From the NCBI GenBank assembly GCA_040507225.1, contig JBEVVG010000002.1, forward strand, positions 992,001 through 1,056,000: a stretch of 64,000 bases of DNA, given 5' to 3'. Each line of letters starts with the position of its first letter. Position 1 is the stretch's first letter. Shown here one piece after another: positions 1 through 8,505 of this stretch. The notes below the pieces were generated by a model. The model did not search any database, was not told where the DNA came from, and saw nothing but the letters and a program-made list of their open reading frames with translations. The stretch is from Thiodiazotropha sp040507225. GTDB lineage: Bacteria > Pseudomonadota > Gammaproteobacteria > Chromatiales > Chromatiaceae. The translations under genes were made by a program, and so were the position numbers.

Positions 1-711
1 CCCTATGTAATGTTGCAGGGCATGCTCTCCGGGGTGATGCCGCAGACCGCCGCGTTGATCGGCGTGGCGATCGTTGTGCTGTTCTATTTTGTGGTCGGTG
101 GACGTGTGTACTGTTCCTGGGTCTGTCCGGTCAACATGGTGACGGACCTGGCGGCCTGGCTGCGACGCAGGTTGGGCCTGCGGGCGTCATCTCAATTGTC
201 ACGCAATGCCCGCTACTGGATGCTGGGGTTGACCCTGGTGCTTCCGTTGGTGAGCGCAGCAGGCATTGTCTGGGAACTGGTGAATCCGGTGTCAGTAATG
301 TTTCGCGGCATCGTGTTCGGTATTGGTGCAGGCTGGTTGTTGATCGCAGGTGTGTTTCTGTTCGACCTGCTGGTGGCAAAAGACGGTTGGTGTGGTCACC
401 TCTGTCCGGTGGGGGCGTTTTATAACCTGTTGGGCAGCAAGAGCCTGGTGAAAGTCAACGCAGTGCGGCGTAGTGCCTGTGACGATTGCATGGAGTGTTA
501 TGCGATATGTCCCGAACCCCAGGTGATCAAGCCGGCCCTGAAAGGTGAGAAAAAGCATTTGAGTCCGGTGATTTTGTCATCGGACTGCACCAACTGCGGA
601 CGTTGTATTGATATCTGCGGTAAGCACGTTTTCAGCTACGGCGGACGTGGTGCCGTTGAGGTGAAGCTGAGCGGATCCAACAAAGATATCCAAGGTGGCG
701 TCAAGGTCTGA
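1..711 (+). CDS. napH: NapH, quinol dehydrogenase membrane subunit of periplasmic nitrate reductase (5' partial)
   Basis: NapH is the polytopic membrane ferredoxin-type protein that passes electrons from the quinol pool toward NapG/NapC and the nitrate reductase NapAB. The frame is open to base 1, so the N-terminus lies outside the window; 236 residues are visible. Visible marks are the paired membrane motifs CSWVCPVN and GWCGHLCPVGA, followed by two cytoplasmic 4Fe-4S cysteine clusters (CDDCMECYAIC and CTNCGRCIDIC) near the C-terminus. Hydrophobic helices separate these motifs. napB and napC follow in the order of the E. coli napGHBC segment, so napG and napA probably lie just upstream. Family assignment is firm; the start is unknown. 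Confidence 0.93.
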   Translation, partial: PYVMLQGMLSGVMPQTAALIGVAIVVLFYFVVGGRVYCSWVCPVNMVTDLAAWLRRRLGLRASSQLSRNARYWMLGLTLVLPLVSAAGIVWELVNPVSVMFRGIVFGIGAGWLLIAGVFLFDLLVAKDGWCGHLCPVGAFYNLLGSKSLVKVNAVRRSACDDCMECYAICPEPQVIKPALKGEKKHLSPVILSSDCTNCGRCIDICGKHVFSYGGRGAVEVKLSGSNKDIQGGVKV

Positions 712-760
712 CGTGCGCGTCACAAGGTTTTCGATTATGAGAATGATGAGGGAGAAAGCT

Positions 761-1189
761 ATGAAAAAGACTGCAAAATTGATCGTCGCAGCGATGAGTG
801 TTTTGCTCTGTTCGGCTTCGGCCCTGTCGGCCGAGGTCAAATCCCTGCGTGGCGACGACATCGCCACCAAGGCAAAAGCACCGGAACGCATGGAGGTCAT
901 GAACGTCAAGGGCGGTATTGAACGCAGCTATAAACTACAACCGCCTATGGTGCCGCACGAGGTTGAAAAGTATGAGATCAACCTGAAGGTCAATGCGTGC
1001 CTTTCCTGTCACGGGGAAACCACTTACCAGGAGAAACAGGCGCCCAAGGTGGGTGAGAGTCATTACGCAACCCGTGATGGGAAGGTTCTGGAACACATCT
1101 CCAGTCGGCGTTATTTCTGTACTCAGTGCCATGCCTCTCAGATGGGTGCTGATCCATTGGTGCAGAACAATTTTCAGGGTGCCAAATAA
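761..1189 (+). CDS. napB: NapB, diheme cytochrome c subunit of periplasmic nitrate reductase
   Basis: NapB is the small periplasmic diheme subunit that delivers electrons to the molybdenum subunit NapA. The 142-residue product starts with an export signal (MKKTAKLIV, then a hydrophobic stretch ending ALSA). It carries two CxxCH heme motifs, CLSCH and CTQCH, with the surrounding spacing of the family. I chose the ATG at 761 because GAGGGAGAAAGCT sits directly before it and a signal peptide follows; an in-frame start at 695 would bury the signal sequence. The gene lies 49 nt after napH and 67 nt before napC, so one operon is likely. Confidence 0.93.
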   Translation: MKKTAKLIVAAMSVLLCSASALSAEVKSLRGDDIATKAKAPERMEVMNVKGGIERSYKLQPPMVPHEVEKYEINLKVNACLSCHGETTYQEKQAPKVGESHYATRDGKVLEHISSRRYFCTQCHASQMGADPLVQNNFQGAK

Positions 1190-1256
1190 CCCTTTCCGGT
1201 TTGTCGGCAGACCGGCCGAATTCGATTGACCTCATGTATCAAGGCAGGGTGTAACC

Positions 1257-1829
1257 ATGAATCAAAATACCAAGCGCAGTGCGATTGTACTTGTGGGAGT
1301 CGGCATCATCGCGGGTGTCATTCTCTGGGGTGGCTTCAATACGGCAATGGAGATGACCAACACGGAGCAGTTCTGCATCTCATGTCATGAAATGGAAGAG
1401 AACGTCTACCAGGAACTCAAGGAGACTGTCCACTTCACCAACCGTACCGGCGTGCGCGCTACCTGTCCGGACTGTCATGTGCCCAAGGAATGGGTGCACA
1501 AGTTCGTGCGTAAGATTCAGGCGAGCAACGAGCTATATCACAAAATGCTCGGCAGTATCGATACACCTGAAAAATTTGAAGCCAAGCGCCTCGAACTCGC
1601 GGAGCATGTGTGGGCCTCAATGAGAAAGACCGATTCCCGTGAGTGCCGCAACTGTCACAAGTTCGCTTCCATGGACCTCGATAAACAGACGCCGCGCAGT
1701 GCCGATGCCCATGATCCCCACTACTGGGACGCGATGGATGGCAACGAACCCAGGAAGACCTGTATCGACTGTCACAAGGGCATCGCCCATTCGTTGCCGG
1801 CAGGTTATGATCCTGCCAAGGAATACTAG
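1257..1829 (+). CDS. napC: NapC/NirT-type tetraheme cytochrome c
   Basis: NapC is a membrane-anchored tetraheme quinol dehydrogenase that feeds NapB. The 190-residue protein has one N-terminal transmembrane anchor (residues about 9-27) and four CxxCH motifs: CISCH, CPDCH, CRNCH and CIDCH. Length and motif order match NapC/NirT cytochromes. The neighbouring napH and napB give the pathway. A NirT-type partner for another reductase is possible by sequence alone, but context favours NapC. A hairpin follows 30 nt after the stop. Confidence 0.93.
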   Translation: MNQNTKRSAIVLVGVGIIAGVILWGGFNTAMEMTNTEQFCISCHEMEENVYQELKETVHFTNRTGVRATCPDCHVPKEWVHKFVRKIQASNELYHKMLGSIDTPEKFEAKRLELAEHVWASMRKTDSRECRNCHKFASMDLDKQTPRSADAHDPHYWDAMDGNEPRKTCIDCHKGIAHSLPAGYDPAKEY

Positions 1830-1859
1830 TCGACCGGTAGGATCGATTCGAATGACATG

Positions 1860-1892
1860 TTGCGATGAACTGCGCAGGGCAGTGCATCGCAA
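1860..1892 (+). terminator. Hairpin 30 nt after napC, no U-tract
   Basis: The arms TTGCGATG (1860-1867) and CATCGCAA (1885-1892) are perfect inverted repeats. Inside them ACTGC and GCAGT (1869-1873, 1879-1883) also pair, with one mismatch between the two stems and a 5-nt loop. No T-run follows, so it is not a standard intrinsic terminator. It may mark the 3' end or a processing point of the nap transcript. Confidence 0.4.
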
Positions 1893-1989
1893 ACCACGAG
1901 GCCAGAAGAATACAACAGATGGATGCAAGCAGTAGCTACAACGATCAGCTGACGACACTAAATCAGAAAACCCGGACTGGCGGTGGTTC

Positions 1990-2964
1990 ATGCTGAGGGA
2001 CTCCTACAACCGGACCATCCATTATCTGCGGCTTTCGGTGACCGATCGATGTGATTTTCGCTGTTTTTACTGCCTGCCCAGGGAATATAGGGATTTTCAA
2101 ACGCCGGATGATTGGTTGACGCCTGAAGAAGTCGAACGAATCGTCTCTCTTTTCGTGGGGTTGGGTGTACGCCATGTGCGTCTGACCGGAGGTGAACCCC
2201 TGGTCAGGCGGGAATTGGTGGAAATTACCCGGCGCATCGCATCCCTGTCTGACATTCGTGAGATATCACTCAGTACCAACGCGTCGCAACTGGCCGGAAT
2301 GGCAGGGCCTTTGCGAAAGGCGGGGGTGTCCCGACTCAATATCAGTCTCGATTCCCTCGATGAGGCGAACTTCAAGCGCATTACCGGGAGCCGATTGCAA
2401 CCGGTGCTTGACGGGATCGATGCCGCCAAAGCGGAAGATCTAAACCCCATCAAGATCAATATGGTGGTGATGCGTGGCATCAATGATCATGAGGTCGAGG
2501 CGATGATCGAGTATGCGCGTACCCACGCTTTAACTCTGCGTTTCATCGAAACCATGCCAGTCGGTGATGGGGGACGGGCGGCCAACGAACATTTCCTGTC
2601 GTTGCGCAGGGTCGAGGAAAGGCTTAGACGGCGGTACCATTTGTCCGCTATTGCCCATCAGGGTAGTGGGCCGGCTCGCTATTTCCGAATTGATGACAGT
2701 GAGCTTGTGATTGGTTTCATTACACCGCAGTCCCAGCATTTTTGTGAAACCTGTAACCGGGTACGCCTGTCGGTTACCGGTGACCTGCATCTGTGCCTGG
2801 GACAGGAAGATCGTCTTGCTTTACGCCCGATGTTGCGAACGGGTGTCAGTGATGAAGGAATACAGGATGCGATTCGTCAAGCAATCCTGCGCAAACCCAA
2901 ACGTCACGATTTCAACGAGGCGCCTACGGCGATTCTGCGCCCCATGTCGGCATTGGGTGGTTGA
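1990..2964 (+). CDS. moaA: MoaA, GTP 3',8-cyclase (molybdenum cofactor biosynthesis)
   Basis: MoaA is the radical-SAM enzyme that starts molybdopterin synthesis from GTP. The 324-residue protein shows the radical-SAM cluster C21-x3-C25-x2-C28, the RLTGGEP motif that contacts SAM, and the C-terminal second cluster C252-x2-C255-x13-C269 that binds GTP. It ends in the typical GG dipeptide needed for activity in this family. The ATG at 1990 gives the family N-terminus; the ribosome site before it is weak. It lies 160 nt after napC on the same strand. This fits its role, because NapA needs the molybdenum cofactor, but it may have its own promoter. Confidence 0.95.
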   Translation: MLRDSYNRTIHYLRLSVTDRCDFRCFYCLPREYRDFQTPDDWLTPEEVERIVSLFVGLGVRHVRLTGGEPLVRRELVEITRRIASLSDIREISLSTNASQLAGMAGPLRKAGVSRLNISLDSLDEANFKRITGSRLQPVLDGIDAAKAEDLNPIKINMVVMRGINDHEVEAMIEYARTHALTLRFIETMPVGDGGRAANEHFLSLRRVEERLRRRYHLSAIAHQGSGPARYFRIDDSELVIGFITPQSQHFCETCNRVRLSVTGDLHLCLGQEDRLALRPMLRTGVSDEGIQDAIRQAILRKPKRHDFNEAPTAILRPMSALGG

Positions 2965-3058
2965 AATCGCTCGAGCAAGTTGCTGAGCTTATGATCCAGT
3001 GCGTCCGGTAGCCGCTGTTCGGTCCAGCAAGGAAGAAAGCAGACTAAGCGTTTAGCCT

Positions 3059-3562
3059 TCAGCCGATCTGCGCCAGGCGGGTTCTGCGAAAATAGGGTAG
3101 CAGCGGTTCCTCACACATCTGTATGTATTGATCGTCGTATTGTTTCAGAGCCTCTTCATGGGGTTGTCCCTGAACGAGCGTGTTGATCAGATTGTCACAA
3201 CTCTGGAATAACTTGAGCTCCTTTTCCAGGTATGACGCTGACTGCTTTTCAGGCGGGGCCAGGCCTTTGCCAATGGGTTGGTCTGCAGCCTGCTCAATGG
3301 CGAAGAAGCTGGGGCTCACTGCACGGAGTTCCTGGAATTGTCCGCTGCCGATGTCGAACAGGGTGATCAGTTTGGGTGGCCAGATCTGGTAGCCGAGTTC
3401 CGGATTTACAGCCTCTCCACGGCCGACCAGGAAAGCCAGGAACAGTACTCCGTCTGAGACTACCGGAATGGGCAGACTCATGTAGTTCGCAAAGTTCAGC
3501 GAAGGTCCGATGAGATTCCTGGCCGATGCAGTGACGATGGCTGTGGGAAACAAGTCCGACAT
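3059..3562 (-). CDS. Unknown protein, last gene of the vgrG island
   Basis: I do not recognise this 167-residue protein. It has no signal peptide and no clear transmembrane helix, so it is probably cytosolic. A moderately hydrophobic N-terminal half is followed by a charged helical C-terminal half (about residues 105-150). It lies 12 nt downstream of another unknown gene and behind the PAAR-like effector candidate, so it is transcribed with the type VI cargo genes. By position it could be an immunity protein, an adaptor or a chaperone. This is inference from gene order only. Confidence 0.7.
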   Translation of the reverse strand: MSDLFPTAIVTASARNLIGPSLNFANYMSLPIPVVSDGVLFLAFLVGRGEAVNPELGYQIWPPKLITLFDIGSGQFQELRAVSPSFFAIEQAADQPIGKGLAPPEKQSASYLEKELKLFQSCDNLINTLVQGQPHEEALKQYDDQYIQMCEEPLLPYFRRTRLAQIG

Positions 3563-3574
3563 GGATGGGATTCC

Positions 3575-4159
3575 TCAGGAGTTGGCGATTCGTCCGATCC
3601 AGCGAAGAAATTCTCCGCTGAACCAATCGTAATAGGGGGTCAGCGGCTTTTCTGCATGACGTTCGAAATACTGGGTAAACAGTTTTGCGGCTTGCTTGAT
3701 TTCAGGTGAGATATGACTGTCCCCCTTGAGGAATGCCGGGATCAGCATGTCGTAGAGTGTCCAGATGCGTTCAAATTCCGGTATGATCTCATCCGCGTTG
3801 TCGAATGCTGGGCGGTTATGTATCCAGGGTGCAGGGGGCAGGTTCGGAACTTCTGTGGCAAAACGCCGGATGGTGATGAAGGCGCCCTGGGTCAGGTCAT
3901 AGATCGCCTCGTATTGCGGCTCCGTGATATACACGCCCTCCGGCGTGGTGCGTGTGAAATAGATGAGCCGTCGCACTATCACATGATTGTTTTCAACCCG
4001 TACCAGCGGCAGGGTGATACCGCGTTCCATGGGCATCATGTTAGCGTGCTGGCCGATCTGTTGTATGGCTTCTTTCATTGACATGGCATAGATACCGCTG
4101 CTGAAGATGCAGAATAGGATGAGTGGAACGGCAGCATGGATCAGGATCCTCTTGAGCAC
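3575..4159 (-). CDS. Unknown exported or membrane-anchored protein behind the PAAR effector (immunity candidate)
   Basis: This 194-residue protein starts at GTG, five bases after the stop of the PAAR-like gene. Residues about 5-25 form a hydrophobic signal peptide or anchor after two positive residues, ending FSSGIYA, which resembles a signal-peptidase I site. The rest is soluble and mixed alpha/beta, with no motif I know. The tight coupling to a candidate periplasm-acting effector and the predicted export would fit a periplasmic immunity protein. No family was recognised, and a lipoprotein-like or structural role cannot be excluded. Confidence 0.72.
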   Translation of the reverse strand: MLKRILIHAAVPLILFCIFSSGIYAMSMKEAIQQIGQHANMMPMERGITLPLVRVENNHVIVRRLIYFTRTTPEGVYITEPQYEAIYDLTQGAFITIRRFATEVPNLPPAPWIHNRPAFDNADEIIPEFERIWTLYDMLIPAFLKGDSHISPEIKQAAKLFTQYFERHAEKPLTPYYDWFSGEFLRWIGRIANS

Positions 4160-4164
4160 TTGTC

Positions 4165-5193
4165 CTACCAGATCGGGTTGTTTGTCACGGTGCCGCCGTT
4201 GGGAGAAAACCCCTGAGCAATGGCATTGTTCGCACCAAAGTTCAGAAAACTCTGAAATTGTGCCGCTGTGACTCGATTGTTGCAGGTGCCGTTACCCGTG
4301 TCGTTGTAGTACACGTGGGTGATATTTCCCGCGTCATCATATTCATATCCCGTAACATTAACCGCATGGAAACCTGTCTGGGTACCCCATCCGGGCAAAC
4401 CTTGCACATCACCGTTGGCGATCACGCCGCGTCCCTGGGTGAGCGCCAGTTCGTATTGACTGAGCTGGGCGCCGGTCGATGTCGGGGGAATGCCGGTAGC
4501 AGGCACACCGTTATTGGTCAAAATCGAGGCTTGTTGTGTGTAGGTGGTGCCACCACTGAAAAAAGCCTGATTCTGAGCTGTTACCGCCGTACCACCAACG
4601 TTACTGCCTATGGCGGGTTGCGAGGCGTTACCACCTGCAATCGCATTGTTCATCATCGCTTCCTGACCAGGATTGGTGCCGGTAGCTTGTTGAACAATCT
4701 GACGTGAGGATTCTATGCCGCAGTTGTTGTAGCTTTGTCCCGGGGTATTGGAGGCGAGCGGGTTTCCGCCCGGTCCGGTGGAACCAGGAGCCGGACTTCG
4801 CCCCGCGGCCATGTTTTGGCACGCCTGGTTACCCAGTCGGGGATTTCCGGTAACCCCGGCCAGGCCGATCAATACCGTGACGCAGCCTGGTGGCATGATC
4901 AATGAGCCCGGATGAGTGCCGGAGTCGGTGATGCGCGCTGCCGGCATGTTCATGATCGGCACCGGAAAGGCTCCCCTGGCAATCGGGTTCGGAGTCGGTA
5001 CGGGGGTGATGCAAAGGCTGAAGTCCCCCATGCGTGCCGCGGGCTGACCGCCGATCAATACTGTCGGGGCTCCCGGGGGCATGATCGGAAGCCCGGGTGG
5101 CGGGGCATGCGGAAGCGGGGGAGTTACAGGCAATATCTGGGGCAACATGCACATGATGCCATCCCCCACTCGGGCAGCGGGTTGTCCACTCAT
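4165..5193 (-). CDS. PAAR-like (DUF4150-type) protein with papain/C39-like C-terminal domain; candidate type VI effector
   Basis: The 342-residue protein has two parts. Residues 1-115 are a PAAR-like tip domain: repeated QPAAR.GD and MPAARITDSG segments, proline/glycine loops and the MPPG..TVLIG repeat. Such domains cap VgrG spikes. After a Gly/Pro/Asn-rich linker, the C-terminal part has a candidate cysteine-peptidase triad: C158 in NNCG, H276 in GFHAVNV, and N297/D298 in YYNDTGNGTC. Order and spacing match papain/C39-like folds. It sits 47 nt downstream of vgrG and is followed by two small unknown genes. A peptidoglycan or protein hydrolase toxin is inferred; a lipid- or amide-hydrolysing variant is possible. 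Confidence 0.85.
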   Translation of the reverse strand: MSGQPAARVGDGIMCMLPQILPVTPPLPHAPPPGLPIMPPGAPTVLIGGQPAARMGDFSLCITPVPTPNPIARGAFPVPIMNMPAARITDSGTHPGSLIMPPGCVTVLIGLAGVTGNPRLGNQACQNMAAGRSPAPGSTGPGGNPLASNTPGQSYNNCGIESSRQIVQQATGTNPGQEAMMNNAIAGGNASQPAIGSNVGGTAVTAQNQAFFSGGTTYTQQASILTNNGVPATGIPPTSTGAQLSQYELALTQGRGVIANGDVQGLPGWGTQTGFHAVNVTGYEYDDAGNITHVYYNDTGNGTCNNRVTAAQFQSFLNFGANNAIAQGFSPNGGTVTNNPIW

Positions 5194-5240
5194 AGTCTGC
5201 TCCTCCCGGTTTGTTTCATGTTCGCTGGATGGCAGGGTGC

Positions 5241-7433
5241 TCAGGTATTGATTTTTACCATCGTGCCTTTGATCGTGATGATGCCGCCCGCATCGATATG
5301 CACCTTGCCGGCTGCCGTGGCAAAGGTGACATCGGTCCCGAGGACCTCGATCTTGCCACCCGAATCCATGCTGATCGACGAAGCGCCGGTTTTGATGGTG
5401 ACGTTGCTTCCGGCCTCCAACTCGTAGTTGGATCCAACCTTGAGGGCGTAGTTGGCATTCAGGTTGCTCAGCTTGTCGCCGGTGACGTCCTCTTTGTATT
5501 CACCGCCGACCTCGAGTGAAAAGTCGCTGCCGACAACGGTGCTTCTTCCTCCGGCCACGGTCTCGACCTTGGCGCCACCCACCTCCTCGGCCTTGGCTCC
5601 AGCGACGGTTTCGTTCATTGCACCGAAGACAGTGACCTGGTAGAGACCGCCAATGGTCAGTTCCTTGGCTGCACCGATGGTTTCCATGCTGTTCACGCCG
5701 ATGGTTTCGGTCTTGTTGTTACCCACTGTGAGCGTCTGGTTCACACCCACCGTGTGCTTCATGTCGAGACCGATGGTCTCGGTATGGTTCTTGACGACCG
5801 TGACGGTCTTGTCATTCTTGACCTTTTCGCTCTTGTCATGACCGACCGTCAGTGACCGATTGTAACCCACCGACTCACTGCGGCTGCTCTCGGTGATATT
5901 CGTATGGTTCTTTTCCGCGTGTATATAGAGTTCCTCGGAACCCTTCTTGTCTTCGAAGCGGATCTCGTTGAAGGTATTGGTATTGCCGCCCTTGGTGCTG
6001 CGACTCTTGATGCCGCTTTGGGTCATGTTCTCCGGTAGTTCATAGGGAGGCATCTGGTCCGCGTTGTAAACCCGCCCGGTGATGATGGGACGGTCCGGAT
6101 CGCCTTCGAGAAACTCTACGATGACCTCCTGTCCGATACGCGGAATGTGCATCGCGCCCCAGCCTTTGCCGGCCCACACCTGCGCGACCCGTACCCAGCA
6201 GGAACTGTTCTCGTCGCTGGCGCCGTAGCGGTCCCAGTGAAACTGCAGTTTCACCCGGCCGAATTCATCGGTATAGATCTCCTCTCCGGATTTGCCCACC
6301 ACCACTGCGGTCTGCGGCCCCTGAACCATGGGTTTGGGGGTCGTGCGCGCGGGGCGGAAACTGGCCTTGCTGTCCATCGCGGTGAACTCGCAGGTATACA
6401 GGGGCTCATCAGCAATCTCGGGGACTGATTCGAAGGCATCCGAATGCAGGGTGTGGGTTGCACCCGTGATCAGGTACTCCTTGTTCTGATCGCCACGGGG
6501 ATGTTCACTCAGAGTGAACAGTCCTCCGGTGGTGACTCCCCGGGCATTGCCTTTGGCCGCAAGCACCTCATGCTGAACCTGCAGTTCCTCGATGCGTTGC
6601 TTGGCGTAAGACTCGCCGTCAGCAGCCTCCGCGTACTCTCCGGGATAGTCGAAGATCTCCAAATCGGAATAGGGATGACTTCTGGGTAGCGGTGCATTCG
6701 CGGACAGGTCGGATTTTGGATTTTCGAAGTTGTAATCGGTGTGGGCGTACCAACCCGGCTGCACCGAGCGTGTAAAGGTCCAGCTGTGAACGTAGTCACG
6801 ATGTCGGCTGGCCCCGGCTTCGGTTTCGGCCAGGTAGGGAATCTCGGGATACGCATCCAGAACGTTGTGCGAGCTGTAATCGTCACACAGGATCAGTATG
6901 TGTTTGCCGGCAACGTGCTTGAAATAGTAATAGATGCCCTCCTGTTCCATAAGCCGACTGACGAAATTGAAATCGGTCTCCCGGTATTGAACGCAATATT
7001 CCCACTCCCGATAACTGGCGCTCAGGCGGTCTTCAAAATCGGTGAAGCCGTTGTCGCGGAAAACCGCCTTGATGATGTCAGGTACGGTTTTGAACTGGAA
7101 GATGCGGCAGTCGGAGGTGCGCGTCAGCAGCCACAGCCAGGGCCTCAAAGTAGCCCGGTAATGGGCGAAAAAAGCCACGTGTCCGACTTGGGAGAATTGG
7201 CTTACATAACCGTTGAAGTAACGCTTTCTGGTGTTGACCATGTCGACTTCAACGGTCATTTTCTGTCCCAGCAGGTCATTGTGGCCCACTGCATCATTGT
7301 CACTCAGCAGGTCAACCGTGAATTCGAACAAACGGCCAAGCTCCTCCCGGGCCTCCATTCTGAGAATCAATAGTTCATCAGGACCCAGGGGGGTTTTGAT
7401 CAGTAGTTGCCGATTGCTCTGTGTGAAAGCCAT
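5241..7433 (-). CDS. vgrG: VgrG (TssI), type VI secretion spike protein
   Basis: VgrG trimers form the puncturing tip of the type VI secretion system and carry effectors. The 730-residue protein has the gp27-like N-terminal half (residues about 10-370), then the gp5 OB-fold with the family motif GQEVIVEFLEGDPDRP and ITGRVYNA near residues 440-465. A long C-terminal needle follows, made of short repeats of the VG.N.T.TVG type (about 515-700). It ends in a short beta segment without an extra enzymatic domain, so cargo probably docks through the downstream PAAR protein. AAAGGAG precedes the ATG. No tss structural gene is in the window, so this is an orphan vgrG island. Confidence 0.96.
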   Translation of the reverse strand: MAFTQSNRQLLIKTPLGPDELLILRMEAREELGRLFEFTVDLLSDNDAVGHNDLLGQKMTVEVDMVNTRKRYFNGYVSQFSQVGHVAFFAHYRATLRPWLWLLTRTSDCRIFQFKTVPDIIKAVFRDNGFTDFEDRLSASYREWEYCVQYRETDFNFVSRLMEQEGIYYYFKHVAGKHILILCDDYSSHNVLDAYPEIPYLAETEAGASRHRDYVHSWTFTRSVQPGWYAHTDYNFENPKSDLSANAPLPRSHPYSDLEIFDYPGEYAEAADGESYAKQRIEELQVQHEVLAAKGNARGVTTGGLFTLSEHPRGDQNKEYLITGATHTLHSDAFESVPEIADEPLYTCEFTAMDSKASFRPARTTPKPMVQGPQTAVVVGKSGEEIYTDEFGRVKLQFHWDRYGASDENSSCWVRVAQVWAGKGWGAMHIPRIGQEVIVEFLEGDPDRPIITGRVYNADQMPPYELPENMTQSGIKSRSTKGGNTNTFNEIRFEDKKGSEELYIHAEKNHTNITESSRSESVGYNRSLTVGHDKSEKVKNDKTVTVVKNHTETIGLDMKHTVGVNQTLTVGNNKTETIGVNSMETIGAAKELTIGGLYQVTVFGAMNETVAGAKAEEVGGAKVETVAGGRSTVVGSDFSLEVGGEYKEDVTGDKLSNLNANYALKVGSNYELEAGSNVTIKTGASSISMDSGGKIEVLGTDVTFATAAGKVHIDAGGIITIKGTMVKINT

Positions 7434-7478
7434 GAGAAGACTCCTTTCTGGTCGGTTGAGTCTATGCGTTTACTTTAG

Positions 7479-7507
7479 AGTATGTGACTCAGCTTAGTCC
7501 TGGTCAA
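7479..7507 (-). promoter_or_regulatory. Candidate sigma-70 promoter of the vgrG operon
   Basis: On the minus strand TTGACC (7507-7502) is followed after 17 bp by CATACT (7484-7479). The predicted start lies about 40 nt before the vgrG ATG. Matches are 5/6 for -35 and 4/6 for -10. Confidence 0.5.
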
Positions 7508-7687
7508 CGTCGCGGGGTAGGTACTTTGTCACAGCGCCGAATGGCGTTAATTCACCCTGTACTGCTGGGCGTGTGGCTGAATTGCTGATGTAGAACAGTG
7601 TTCGAAAGGTGTTTCGGAGGGGGTGTTAAGGCATAGCCGGCAGGCCTTCGGCCGGTCAGCTTCTGAGGCGCGAGGTCGGAAGCAGAC

Positions 7688-8497
7688 TTATTGGTCGGCT
7701 TTGTTTTTCGCGCGCCTGAAATACAAACTCAGTCTGTCGCGCAATGGGCGATTGCGCAGCGGACAGGCGATGTTAAGCGGGACGGGGGTTTTCGGAACCT
7801 GGTCCCAGCCATCCACGATCTGGCCGTCCGCCAGTTTTACCAGCCGGCTGGCGGCCTGTTTTACGTCCGGATCGTGGGAGGAGATCAGAAAGGTGGTGCC
7901 GGTGCGCTGGTTCAGCGATTGCATCAGGTCGATCAGATGACGGCCGGTGATGCTGTCCAGGTTGGCGGTGGGTTCGTCGGCCAATATGATCTTTGGCTCT
8001 GACGCCAGCGCCCGGGCCACGGCAACCCGTTGCTGCTGCCCCCCCGAAAGCTGGTCCGGGCGGCGATAGCCAAGATGCCCGATCTCCACTTCGTGCAGCC
8101 AGTGATTGGCGATCTCCAGGCTCTCCTTGCGACTCTTGCCCTGTAACTGGCACACATACGCAACATTTTCCCGGGCCGAGAACACGCGGATCAGGTTATA
8201 GGCCTGAAAAACAAATCCGATGTGGTTGAGACGGAAATAGGTACGTTCATCCCGGTCCATGCTGAGAATATCCTGTCCTAGCACCTGTACCTGACCCTGG
8301 TCCGCCGACTCCAGCGCGCCGACGATGTTCAACAGGGTGCTCTTGCCCGAACCGGAACGGCCGGCCAGCACCACGAACTCACCACTCTCGATATCCAGGT
8401 CGACACCGTGCAGTGCGGGGTAGGGCATGGTTCCCACCCAATAGCACTTGTGCAGGTTACGGCTCTGGATGACGGTATGGCTGGATTGATCGGTCAT
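7688..8497 (-). CDS. ABC transporter ATP-binding protein, LolD/MacB type
   Basis: This 269-residue ATPase powers an exporter of the MacB/LolCDE superfamily at the inner membrane. Visible motifs are Walker A GRSGSGKST (46-54), Q-loop Q98, signature LSGGQQQR (150-157) and Walker B ILADEP (171-176). The C-terminal 45 residues beyond the core fold are basic and unlike LolD. It is the third gene of a run with two FtsX-like permeases and a LolA-like protein, spaced 8 nt from the nearer permease. Substrate is unknown; a lipoprotein, lipid or envelope component is plausible from the LolA-like partner. Confidence 0.9.
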   Translation of the reverse strand: MTDQSSHTVIQSRNLHKCYWVGTMPYPALHGVDLDIESGEFVVLAGRSGSGKSTLLNIVGALESADQGQVQVLGQDILSMDRDERTYFRLNHIGFVFQAYNLIRVFSARENVAYVCQLQGKSRKESLEIANHWLHEVEIGHLGYRRPDQLSGGQQQRVAVARALASEPKIILADEPTANLDSITGRHLIDLMQSLNQRTGTTFLISSHDPDVKQAASRLVKLADGQIVDGWDQVPKTPVPLNIACPLRNRPLRDRLSLYFRRAKNKADQ

Positions 8498-8505
8498 GGG
8501 GTTCC

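Noticed and set aside
5450..5841. Small plus-strand frames over the VgrG repeat region
   Set aside because: They are translations of the antisense of the repeats and have no ribosome sites.
3059..7433. Possible prophage or insertion element around vgrG
   Set aside because: VgrG resembles phage spike proteins, but no integrase, transposase, capsid gene or terminal repeat was seen.
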